Assembly: GCA_937944295.1 (NCBI GenBank)
Contig: CALDZL010000044.1
Coordinates: 1 to 45,655 of the forward strand
DNA from: an uncultured Sphingorhabdus sp.
GTDB taxonomy: Bacteria; Pseudomonadota; Alphaproteobacteria; Sphingomonadales; Sphingomonadaceae
Direction of reading: 5' to 3'
Length of the DNA: 45,655 nt
Shown here: in pieces, positions 1 through 6,810 of the stretch
Position numbering within the stretch: the stretch's first letter is position 1
Layout of the letters: each line of letters begins with the position of its first letter
Program-made: the position numbers and the translations under genes
Notes under the pieces: model-generated
Seen by the model: only the letters and a program-made list of their open reading frames with translations
Told to the model about the DNA's origin: nothing
Database searches by the model: none

Positions 1-231
1 CCTTATGTTGCAGATTTTTACTGTCACCAAGCCAGATTGATTATTGAAGTTGATGGAATAGTGCATGACATGGGCGATAATCCAGCAAGAGATGCAAAGC
101 GAGATGCATGGTTTGCAGAGCGCAATATAGAAGTCATAAGAGTGAAAGCATTAGATATTTTGAGAGATTCCATCAGTATCGGCCAATCGATTATAGACTA
201 TGCCAAAGATAAGATAGTTAAGGAAAAATAA
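1..231 (+). CDS. DUF559 (PD-(D/E)XK-like) protein, 3' end, truncated by window edge
   Basis: The frame is open from base 1, so the start lies upstream; 76 codons are visible. The stretch IIEVDG (residues 14-19), the following His22, the RDAKRD segment and the closing EVIRVKALDIL match the C-terminal half of DUF559 domains. These are related to very-short-patch-repair (Vsr) endonucleases and have a restriction-endonuclease-like fold. The activity of such solo DUF559 proteins is mostly unknown. The TAA stop shares its last base with the ATG of pntAb (TAATG), so the two are translationally coupled. That places an endonuclease-like gene inside what should be the transhydrogenase operon. The family call is from motif recognition only, and the N-terminal part cannot be judged. 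Confidence 0.75.
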   Translation, partial: PYVADFYCHQARLIIEVDGIVHDMGDNPARDAKRDAWFAERNIEVIRVKALDILRDSISIGQSIIDYAKDKIVKEK

Positions 232-515
232 TGGACTTTATATCAATATTATCAATTTTTGTGATGGCCTGTTTTGTTGGCTATTATGTGGTTTGGTCGG
301 TAACGCCCGCGCTGCATACACCGCTCATGGCGGTTACCAATGCGATTAGCTCGGTTATCATTGTAGGTGCATTAATCGCGGCCGCTGCATCGGGTAGTCC
401 AGTTGCCAAATGGCTAGGATTAATTGGTGTGGTGCTTGCGAGCGTAAATATTTTCGGCGGTTTTGCTGTCACGGAACGCATGCTGGCCATGTATAAGAAA
501 AAGGAGAAGAAATGA
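231..515 (+). CDS. pntAB: NAD(P) transhydrogenase subunit alpha part 2 (PntAb)
   Basis: A 94-residue integral membrane protein with about three membrane segments (residues 4-24, 37-55 and 60-82). The conserved stretches VTPALHTPLMAV and SVNIFGGFAVTERML mark the membrane part of the alpha subunit in organisms where alpha is split into two genes. With PntAa (soluble NAD domain) and PntB it forms the proton-translocating transhydrogenase, which makes NADPH from NADH using the proton-motive force. The start overlaps the stop of the DUF559 gene by one base, and the TGA stop overlaps the pntB start. PntAa is not visible and presumably lies upstream of the DUF559 gene. Confidence 0.95.
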   Translation: MDFISILSIFVMACFVGYYVVWSVTPALHTPLMAVTNAISSVIIVGALIAAAASGSPVAKWLGLIGVVLASVNIFGGFAVTERMLAMYKKKEKK

Positions 516-2041
516 TGCGCATTTCTTCGATGATTGAAAAAACAAAACTGTCCAGCACAATCACAAAAATAGCAATGTCTGCTGTTGTTTTGATGGGTAC
601 TACATTGGCACCTGCTTATGCCGCAGACGATGGAGCGTCCGTAAATCCCTATGTGGCACTTGCCTATTTGATAGCGGGTGTATTGTTCATATTGGCTTTA
701 CGCGGATTATCATCCCCAGAAACAAGCCGTTCTGGTAACCGCTATGGTATGATCGGTATGCTGATCGCGGTGGTGACAACATTAATCACCCATGATGTAG
801 CCAGCTTACCAGAAATAGGTGTTGCTATAGCTATCGGCGGTATCATTGGTTTCGTAACCGCGCGCAAAATTGCCATGACAGATATGCCGCAGCTGGTGGC
901 TGGATTCCACAGCCTTGTTGGTATGGCCGCTGTTCTGGTAGGTGTAGCCGCTTATATGAACCCAGGTGCTTTTGATATTTTGGATGCGCAAAATGAGATT
1001 TTCACCGTTAGCCGTATCGAATTGGGTCTTGGCGTTGCCATTGGTGCGATAACATTTTCGGGAAGCGTCATCGCGTTTTTGAAACTCAATGGCAATATGT
1101 CGGGCAGCCCGATTATGCTGCCGATGCGCCATGTTTTGAACTTAGGCACTTTGGTCGCAATCATTGGTCTGACGGCTTATTTCTCAATCATGCCAACGGC
1201 TGATTCCATGACGGTGTTTTGGACCATATTGGCTTTGTCATTCATAATCGGTTTCTTGCTCATCATACCGATTGGCGGGGCGGATATGCCCGTCGTAGTA
1301 TCGATGCTCAACAGCTATTCGGGTTGGGCTGCGGCTGCCATGGGCTTTACGCTTGGTAATACGGCTATGATTATCACAGGCGCTTTGGTTGGATCTTCGG
1401 GTGCAATTTTATCCTATATCATGTGCAAGGCTATGAACCGAAGCTTCATCAGCGTGATTGCTGGCGGTTTTGGTGCAGACGATAGCGGCGGCGAAAAAGG
1501 TGAGAAGATTGATCGCCCTTGGAAACGCGGTAGCGCCGAAGATGCTGCCTTTATGATGAAACAAGCCGAGAATATCATCATTGTACCAGGCTATGGCATG
1601 GCTGTTGCGCAAGCGCAGCATGTGTTGCGCGAAATGTGCGAAGCTTTAAAAGAAGAAGGGGTAGGCATTAAATTTGCCATTCACCCTGTGGCTGGCCGTA
1701 TGCCGGGGCATATGAATGTTTTGTTAGCAGAGGCCAATGTCCCTTATGATGAAGTGTTTGAACTAGAGGATATTAACAGCGAATTTTCACAAGCTGATGT
1801 CGCCTTTATCATTGGTGCGAATGATGTTGTAAACCCTGCAGCGAAAACAGACAAAGGTTCACCAATTTATGGCATGCCCGTTTTTGATGTTGACAAGGCC
1901 AAACAGATATTCTTTATCAAACGTTCAATGGGCGGCGTTGGCTACGCTGGCGTTGATAATGAAGTCTTTTACATGGATCAAACCATGATGTTACTCTCAG
2001 ATGCTAAAAAAATGTGTGAAGAAATCACCAAAGCGCTCTAA
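512..2041 (+). CDS. pntB: NAD(P) transhydrogenase subunit beta (PntB) with N-terminal signal-like extension
   Basis: A 509-residue protein. From about residue 47 it follows PntB closely: PYVALAYLIAGVLFILALRG, about nine membrane segments, then the cytoplasmic NADP-binding domain III with VPGYGMAVAQAQ (GYG at residues 360-362) and the KRSMGGVGYAGVDN region. Usual PntB proteins are about 460-480 residues. The extra N-terminus carries a charged stretch, a hydrophobic core and LAPAYA-ADD, which resembles a signal peptidase I site. Start at 512 (ATGATG) overlaps the pntAb stop and is preceded by AAGGAG at 501-506, so the extension is likely translated. PntB's N-terminus is periplasmic (nine helices with cytoplasmic domain III), so a cleavable leader would make topological sense; that is inference. 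Confidence 0.96.
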   Translation: MMRISSMIEKTKLSSTITKIAMSAVVLMGTTLAPAYAADDGASVNPYVALAYLIAGVLFILALRGLSSPETSRSGNRYGMIGMLIAVVTTLITHDVASLPEIGVAIAIGGIIGFVTARKIAMTDMPQLVAGFHSLVGMAAVLVGVAAYMNPGAFDILDAQNEIFTVSRIELGLGVAIGAITFSGSVIAFLKLNGNMSGSPIMLPMRHVLNLGTLVAIIGLTAYFSIMPTADSMTVFWTILALSFIIGFLLIIPIGGADMPVVVSMLNSYSGWAAAAMGFTLGNTAMIITGALVGSSGAILSYIMCKAMNRSFISVIAGGFGADDSGGEKGEKIDRPWKRGSAEDAAFMMKQAENIIIVPGYGMAVAQAQHVLREMCEALKEEGVGIKFAIHPVAGRMPGHMNVLLAEANVPYDEVFELEDINSEFSQADVAFIIGANDVVNPAAKTDKGSPIYGMPVFDVDKAKQIFFIKRSMGGVGYAGVDNEVFYMDQTMMLLSDAKKMCEEITKAL

Positions 2042-2123
2042 GAAACATATCATCTTATAAATATTCAATTCATCCTTTATCGATTATGCGATGAATGTAA
2101 TTTACCTATCATCTGGGAAAAAT

Positions 2124-2822
2124 ATGCAAAAAATCGGTTTAATTGGCGGAATGAGCTGGGCTTCGACCGAGCTATATTATCGCTATATCAATAAAAAAAT
2201 ACAGCAAGAACAAGGCGGCATGTGTAGTGCTCCGATCTTGCTTGAAAGCCATAATTTTTGCGATTTATCACGGGCGCAAAGCGAAGTAGAATGGGAGCAT
2301 ATTTATAAACAGCTCTCTCTTTCGGCCAAACGTTTGGAGCGAGCAGGGGCTAAAGCTATCGCAATATGCGCAAATAGTATGCACCGAGTTGCCGACCGTG
2401 TTGCAGAGAATATTAATATACCGCTCATCCATATTGCCGATGTTATAGGGGATCGGTTAAAAGATGATGGCATAAACAAAGCAGCTTTGCTGGGTACGCG
2501 CAATGTAACCACTGAAAATTGGTATCGTCAGCGTTTGGTGAAGAAAGGTGTGACTCTCTTACCAGCAGATAGCAAACGAGCGACCGAGATTGATCGTATC
2601 ATCTATGACGAATTAATGATTGGTAGAGCAAGCCGTGATTCTGAACGCACGCTCAAAACATTCATCACTAATATTGATAAGGAGAGTGTTGAAGCTATTG
2701 TTTTGGGCTGTACGGAATTGAATATGGTGGTGGATACAAAGGCGAATATTTTGCCCATTTATGATAGTATGGAAATTCATAGCGATGCGATTGTTGACTT
2801 TATTTTGTCAGATGAAGAATAA
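2124..2822 (+). CDS. Aspartate/glutamate racemase family protein
   Basis: A 232-residue cytosolic enzyme of the Asp/Glu racemase superfamily, which interconverts L- and D-amino acids without a cofactor through two cysteines. The N-terminus KIGLIGGMSWAST is typical of the family. The two catalytic Cys regions are ICANSMH (Cys82) and LGCTEL (Cys196), giving a complete pair. The frame also has an ATG at 2091, but I prefer 2124: the homology block begins there and GGGAAA lies just upstream. It stands alone about 80 bases after pntB. The closest naming would be aspartate racemase (YgeA-like), but substrate preference cannot be read from sequence. The wall glutamate racemase MurI is not excluded but fits less well. 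Confidence 0.85.
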   Translation: MQKIGLIGGMSWASTELYYRYINKKIQQEQGGMCSAPILLESHNFCDLSRAQSEVEWEHIYKQLSLSAKRLERAGAKAIAICANSMHRVADRVAENINIPLIHIADVIGDRLKDDGINKAALLGTRNVTTENWYRQRLVKKGVTLLPADSKRATEIDRIIYDELMIGRASRDSERTLKTFITNIDKESVEAIVLGCTELNMVVDTKANILPIYDSMEIHSDAIVDFILSDEE

Positions 2823-2875
2823 TAAAGACAAAAGCATTGATAATATTGTTGAAATAATGGTTGCAAATTGAAATG

Positions 2876-2903
2876 ACTCCTTACATTCTATCGGTTAAGG
2901 AGT
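2876..2903 (+). promoter_or_regulatory. Hairpin sequestering the Shine-Dalgarno of the beta-helix gene
   Basis: ACTCCTTA at 2876-2883 is perfectly complementary to TAAGGAGT at 2896-2903, with a 12-nt loop. The second arm contains the AAGGAG ribosome-binding site (2897-2902) for the ATG at 2913. The folded mRNA would hide the Shine-Dalgarno. No T-run follows, so it is not a terminator. A thermometer-like or protein-controlled translation switch is inference. Confidence 0.5.
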
Positions 2904-2912
2904 GAGACCTTT

Positions 2913-4145
2913 ATGAAATATATTGTCAGTGCCGCTATTATCAGCGGTTTAATCTTAAGCGTATCAACTGCTTATGCAAAAACCATTAATGTAGCGCCGG
3001 GACCAAATGCGCAAGAAGAATTGCAAGAAGCCCTGATATTAGCCGAAGAGGGCGATGTTATAAATTTATTAGTAGGCAAATATATTTTAACCGATGGTCT
3101 ATCGCTTGATGTAAATGGTGTAACGATAAAGGGGCAAGGCGAAGATAAGACCATATTAGATTTCACGGATCAAAAAGGATCAGGTGAGGGATTATTGGTC
3201 ACATCACATGATGTTTTTTTAACGGGTTTTGCTATTGAAAATAGCAAAGGTGACGGTATCAAATCTAAAGGTGCCGATCAAATAGTAATTTCAAAAGTGC
3301 GTGTGGAATGGACAGGCGGCCCTGATCCTGAAAATGGTGCTTATGGTATTTATCCCGTAGAGAGCAAAAATGTTTTGGTTGATGGCGTGCAGGTTTATGG
3401 TGCATCCGATGCTGGCATATATGTGGGGCAATCGCAAAATATTATTGTCCGTTATTCGATTGTAAAAGAAAATGTAGCAGGCATTGAGATTGAAAATAGC
3501 TATGGTGCGGATGTTTATCAAAATTTAGCGACCGAAAATACAGGCGGTATTTTGGTTTTTGATTTACCAGATATTCCGCAGCAAGGCGGCAAAGATGTTC
3601 GTGTTTACCACAATTTTGTGCATAATAATAATACAGCAAATTTTGCACCCGAAGGCAATATAGTGGGTACAGTACCAGCGGGCACGGGTATAATGGTAAT
3701 GTCCAGCCGTAATGTGGAAGTATTTGAAAATATTATAGATGATAATGCTACGGGTAATATATTGATCGTGGGATATCCCAATCAAACGCAGGATGAAAAA
3801 TATAATCCTAGAGCGATTGACATTAGAGTTTTTGCCAATCGACACGGTAAAGCAGGGTATAAACCTGGTTTTCCTGGTGGTGATATGTTAGCGCAAGCCT
3901 TAGGTGGTTCGCTGCCCCCTATCATATATGATGGTACGGGTGAAAACATCCAAATATCCGATAAAGTACCAGCGATATCACTTAACATATCAAAAGCGGG
4001 ACGTCCCTTAACCGAAGCACGGCCATCTGCTTATCCCAGTGATAGCGAATTTGAAGGACTAAAATTGAAACCGATAATTATGCCTGCGGTTATGGAAGAT
4101 AAGATATTTTCTATTCTATCGAAAGATGAATTGCCCGCCCAATGA
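2913..4145 (+). CDS. Exported parallel beta-helix repeat protein (TIGR03805-like)
   Basis: A 410-residue protein with a clear signal peptide (KYIVSAAIISGLILSVSTAYA, cleavage near residue 22). The mature part is a right-handed parallel beta-helix: after an opening of the form NAQEELQEALILAEEGDVI come repeated rungs such as NGVTIKGQG, SHDVFLTGFAIENS, KNVLVDGVQVYG, QNIIVRYSIVKEN and RNVEVFENIIDDN. It resembles the beta-helix family found paired with the SO2930-type diheme cytochrome, which is exactly the next gene here, joined by an ATGA overlap. Many such folds bind or cleave polysaccharides, but I see no basis for assigning a substrate or even enzymatic activity. Translation may be controlled by the hairpin at 2876-2903. 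Confidence 0.85.
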   Translation: MKYIVSAAIISGLILSVSTAYAKTINVAPGPNAQEELQEALILAEEGDVINLLVGKYILTDGLSLDVNGVTIKGQGEDKTILDFTDQKGSGEGLLVTSHDVFLTGFAIENSKGDGIKSKGADQIVISKVRVEWTGGPDPENGAYGIYPVESKNVLVDGVQVYGASDAGIYVGQSQNIIVRYSIVKENVAGIEIENSYGADVYQNLATENTGGILVFDLPDIPQQGGKDVRVYHNFVHNNNTANFAPEGNIVGTVPAGTGIMVMSSRNVEVFENIIDDNATGNILIVGYPNQTQDEKYNPRAIDIRVFANRHGKAGYKPGFPGGDMLAQALGGSLPPIIYDGTGENIQISDKVPAISLNISKAGRPLTEARPSAYPSDSEFEGLKLKPIIMPAVMEDKIFSILSKDELPAQ

Positions 4146-5188
4146 TAGGAAAGCCAGCATATCTCTGGGCCCATATAGCAACTATTTCGTCTTTACTGAT
4201 TGGATTAACAGGCCTAGCTAAGCCATCGGATGAAGCAGTTTTATCTGTAAAATATCCAAAGGCTTTGTCTGAATATGGCTTTCATGATGATAGTAAAATA
4301 GGTTTTACGCCGCACAAGACATTGATAGAATATGATTTAGATGTTCCATTATTTTCCGATTATATAGAAAAATCGCGTTATATTTATATACCTGAGGGGA
4401 AATCTGCTCAAGCAAAAGGTAATGGTCTCATCGATTTTCCCGTGGGCAGTGCTATCATTAAAAATTTTGGATATATGCAAGACGGAGAAATGCGCTTTAT
4501 CGAAACGCGTTTGTTGCTTCGGCGAGAAGCTGAATGGCTTGCTCTGCCTTATATGTGGAATGAAACGCAAGATGATGCTGTATTGAAACTGGCAGGGGCT
4601 AGGTTATCCATTAGTTTTACGGACCCTAATGCTATGCAGCGTACCATTGATTATGCAGTACCTAATAAAAATCAATGCAAAGAATGTCATGGCGTGGATG
4701 ATGGGATTAGCAATAAAGTAATGCCTATTGGTCCCAAAATCCGTACTTTGAAACAATCTACTATTGATGCTCTACTTAATGCCAATGCTTTGGATATCAA
4801 TGGTCAGGCTAAGTTTGCACCTTGGGATAAAGGTGATAATTTATTGGAGAAGAACGCACGAAATTATCTTGATATTAATTGTGCGCATTGCCATAATCCT
4901 AGGGGTTCGGCCAGTAATTCAGGATTATTTTTGGATTATGAACAGAGTAGCCCCGTTTCATATGGCATATATAAACGCCCCGTGGCAGCTGGACGCGGCA
5001 GCGGGGGCTTAGAATATGCGATAAAACCAGGTCATGCTAATGAATCTATCATAATTCATCGTATGAAGAGCAATGATGCAGGCGTTGCAATGCCGCAATT
5101 AGGGCGTTCTATTGTGCACCACGAGGGCGTTGCTCTTATTAGCAATTGGATAGATCAAATGGATATTAAGAATTCTTCATCCGATTAG
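4142..5188 (+). CDS. Diheme c-type cytochrome, SO2930/HNE_0200 family (TIGR03806-like)
   Basis: A 348-residue protein with two heme c attachment motifs, CKECH (Cys179, Cys182, His183) and CAHCH (Cys247, Cys250, His251). An N-terminal hydrophobic segment (about residues 9-25) probably directs export, as heme attachment needs the periplasm. The segment YDLDVPLFSDY...KSRYIYIPEG and the late PGHANESIIIHRM...MPQLGRSIVHHEGV are features I associate with this cytochrome family. The start lies in the last codons of the beta-helix gene (ATGA), so the pair is co-translated and probably works together. Electron donor and acceptor are unknown. No dedicated oxidase or heme-maturation gene is nearby. Confidence 0.88.
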   Translation: MIGKPAYLWAHIATISSLLIGLTGLAKPSDEAVLSVKYPKALSEYGFHDDSKIGFTPHKTLIEYDLDVPLFSDYIEKSRYIYIPEGKSAQAKGNGLIDFPVGSAIIKNFGYMQDGEMRFIETRLLLRREAEWLALPYMWNETQDDAVLKLAGARLSISFTDPNAMQRTIDYAVPNKNQCKECHGVDDGISNKVMPIGPKIRTLKQSTIDALLNANALDINGQAKFAPWDKGDNLLEKNARNYLDINCAHCHNPRGSASNSGLFLDYEQSSPVSYGIYKRPVAAGRGSGGLEYAIKPGHANESIIIHRMKSNDAGVAMPQLGRSIVHHEGVALISNWIDQMDIKNSSSD

Positions 5189-5250
5189 TTGTAAACCAAC
5201 TTAAAATTATTAAAATCTTGCCGTTCTTTATATTATTATTGGAGATTAAA

Positions 5251-5520
5251 ATGGCAATTTCATCAAAATTACATGGAAAATTATTGGTGCGCTGTGGACA
5301 TTTGGAATATTGTTTGCGCCGTGATGATATTGAGACAATTTATATCGCATATTGTCGTTTTAGAGATACTATAGTGGAAGTAGGAAATCACAATTATTGG
5401 AAAAAACATCCTGAAGAATTGCGTAAATATATGAATCTACTACACAGTTGCGAGACAAAAATGCGGATTTATGGTGCGAACATTACGGGTATAGCACCGA
5501 CATTGTCTTTGAGTGCTTAA
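5251..5520 (+). CDS. Small protein of unknown function, 89 residues
   Basis: I do not recognise this gene. ATG at 5251 has GGAG at 5241-5244 with good spacing; the frame extends upstream to a TTG without support. The product is soluble-looking, mixed-charge, with four Cys (CGHLEYC near the N-terminus, two single Cys later) and no signal peptide or membrane segment. Conserved-looking stretches include RRDDIETIYIAYCRFRDTI and NYWKKHPEELRKYMNLLHSC. It follows the diheme cytochrome by 62 bases on the same strand, so it could be the last gene of that transcript. Its stop lies five bases from the convergent stop of the DUF2147 gene. Confidence 0.6.
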   Translation: MAISSKLHGKLLVRCGHLEYCLRRDDIETIYIAYCRFRDTIVEVGNHNYWKKHPEELRKYMNLLHSCETKMRIYGANITGIAPTLSLSA

Positions 5521-5525
5521 TGATT

Positions 5526-5951
5526 TTACTGAGCCGTCCAACGTTGTGTTTGACAGATGAACAGTACGCAACCCTTTACAACTAAACGACCGTCCTTGGC
5601 TTTGTATAGAACAGACTTATATGTTTTACCGCTCTTGGGGTCATAGATACGGCCTTTCCACTTATCACCATTAGCTTTGAAATTTGTTAAAAAATCAAGG
5701 CCTAAAAGAGTTCTATTACGCAGGCTTTTATCAGGGTTATTGACATCTTTTTGGCCAACACCATCTGGGGGAGGTACCAAAAATTTAGTAATGCGTCCAC
5801 ATAGGCTATTTCCACATTTTCTAATGGTAATAAGAGCATCTTTGTCAGCAGTTTTCCATATACCATTGACTGATGCTGGGGCTGCATATGCTGGGCTAGA
5901 GATTGAGACAATTGTCGCTAAAGCCGATAATATCAATAAATTTTTGCGCAT
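5526..5951 (-). CDS. DUF2147 domain exported protein
   Basis: A 141-residue protein with a signal peptide (MRKNLLILSALATIVSISSPAYA, cleavage after AYA). The mature region begins VNGIWKTADKDALITIRKCGNSLCGRI, then has the K(x)GRIYDPKSGKTYKSVL segment. This is the pattern of DUF2147: a W-x-T opening, a Cys pair around SLCG, and a beta-barrel-like G-x-I-Y-x-P-x-x-G-K-x-Y motif. A third and fourth Cys occur near the C-terminus (GCVLFICQTQRW). The family is periplasmic or secreted and of unknown function. The gene faces maiA across a 188-base divergent promoter region. Confidence 0.88.
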   Translation of the reverse strand: MRKNLLILSALATIVSISSPAYAAPASVNGIWKTADKDALITIRKCGNSLCGRITKFLVPPPDGVGQKDVNNPDKSLRNRTLLGLDFLTNFKANGDKWKGRIYDPKSGKTYKSVLYKAKDGRLVVKGCVLFICQTQRWTAQ

Positions 5952-6054
5952 AAATACTCCATATTTTGATGTAATGTTCGTTTAACATCTCTATTCGGTT
6001 ACAGCTCTAAATGTTTGAGCATGAACCTAAGCAGAATATGCTATCACCAGTTGT

Positions 6055-6073
6055 ATTGTTCAAATGTAACAAT
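6055..6073. promoter_or_regulatory. Inverted repeat, candidate operator of the maiA–marR module
   Basis: ATTGTT (6055-6060) and AACAAT (6068-6073) form a perfect 6-bp inverted repeat around a 7-base spacer, about 70-85 bases before the maiA start and in the divergent DUF2147/maiA region. Its size and symmetry suit a dimeric MarR-type regulator, and a marR gene ends this module. Binding is inferred; short AT-rich repeats also arise by chance. Confidence 0.35.
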
Positions 6074-6139
6074 GATATCAAAAACCATGATACTAAATTT
6101 ATGAGTTTGTAAAGCCAATGCGCCCTGCTATTAAGAGGT

Positions 6140-6763
6140 ATGAATGATACTATATTATACGACTATTGGCGCAGTTCCGCAGCGTATCGCGTAAGAATTG
6201 CTCTGAATTTGAAAAAGATTGATTATAACTCAATTTCTATTGATTTATCTGCTGGTGATCAAAAAGAAGCAAATTATTTGGCAAAGAATCCGCAAGGCTT
6301 AGTGCCAATGCTATCCATTGATGGACATGACCTTACTCAATCAATGGCAATTATTGATTATTTGGACAGGAATGATAATGATTTTTATTCCAATGAGCCA
6401 GCGGAGCGTGCCAAGATATTTGCTCATGCGATGATAATTGCTGCTGATATACATCCACTCAATAATTTGCGCATATTAAAATATTTACGCAATGAACTAT
6501 ACCAAGACGATACGGGCATATCGGCTTGGTATCACCGCTGGATATTAGATGGCTTCAAAGCATTAGAGTCATTTGCACCTAGTGATGGTTATTTTGGCGG
6601 AGATAAGCCTAATATAGTGGATATTTGTCTAGTCCCACAGATATATAATGCGCGGAGATTTGATACGCCATTGAACGAATTTCCAAAATTATTAGCTATT
6701 GATGCACGTTGTAATAGGCTTGATGCTTTTGAAAAAGCTATTCCAGAAAATGTTAAGCCCTAA
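6140..6763 (+). CDS. maiA: Maleylacetoacetate isomerase / zeta-class glutathione S-transferase
   Basis: A 207-residue cytosolic protein with an N-terminal thioredoxin-like GST domain and an all-alpha C-terminal domain. The zeta-class signature YWRSSAAYRVRIALNLK (from residue 8) and the cis-Pro/glutathione-binding NPQGLVPML plus DLTQSMAIIDYLD are intact. Members isomerise maleylacetoacetate to fumarylacetoacetate with glutathione in tyrosine/homogentisate breakdown, or maleylpyruvate in gentisate breakdown. The usual partners (homogentisate dioxygenase, fumarylacetoacetase) are not in this window. Instead it is followed after 47 bases by a TonB receptor and then a MarR regulator, so the natural substrate here is open. 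Start: ATG 6140 preceded by AAGAGG. Confidence 0.9.
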   Translation: MNDTILYDYWRSSAAYRVRIALNLKKIDYNSISIDLSAGDQKEANYLAKNPQGLVPMLSIDGHDLTQSMAIIDYLDRNDNDFYSNEPAERAKIFAHAMIIAADIHPLNNLRILKYLRNELYQDDTGISAWYHRWILDGFKALESFAPSDGYFGGDKPNIVDICLVPQIYNARRFDTPLNEFPKLLAIDARCNRLDAFEKAIPENVKP

Positions 6764-6810
6764 TTCACGAATTTATTTCATATCAATTTTGGCAAGAATT
6801 TGAGACTATT

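Noticed and set aside
806-1132. A 108-codon open frame on the minus strand in pntB
   Set aside because: It lies wholly inside a conserved coding region on the other strand and has no start support.
5187-5201. AGTTG-TAAAC-CAACT hairpin after the diheme cytochrome as a terminator
   Set aside because: The stem is only five bases, with no T-run after it.
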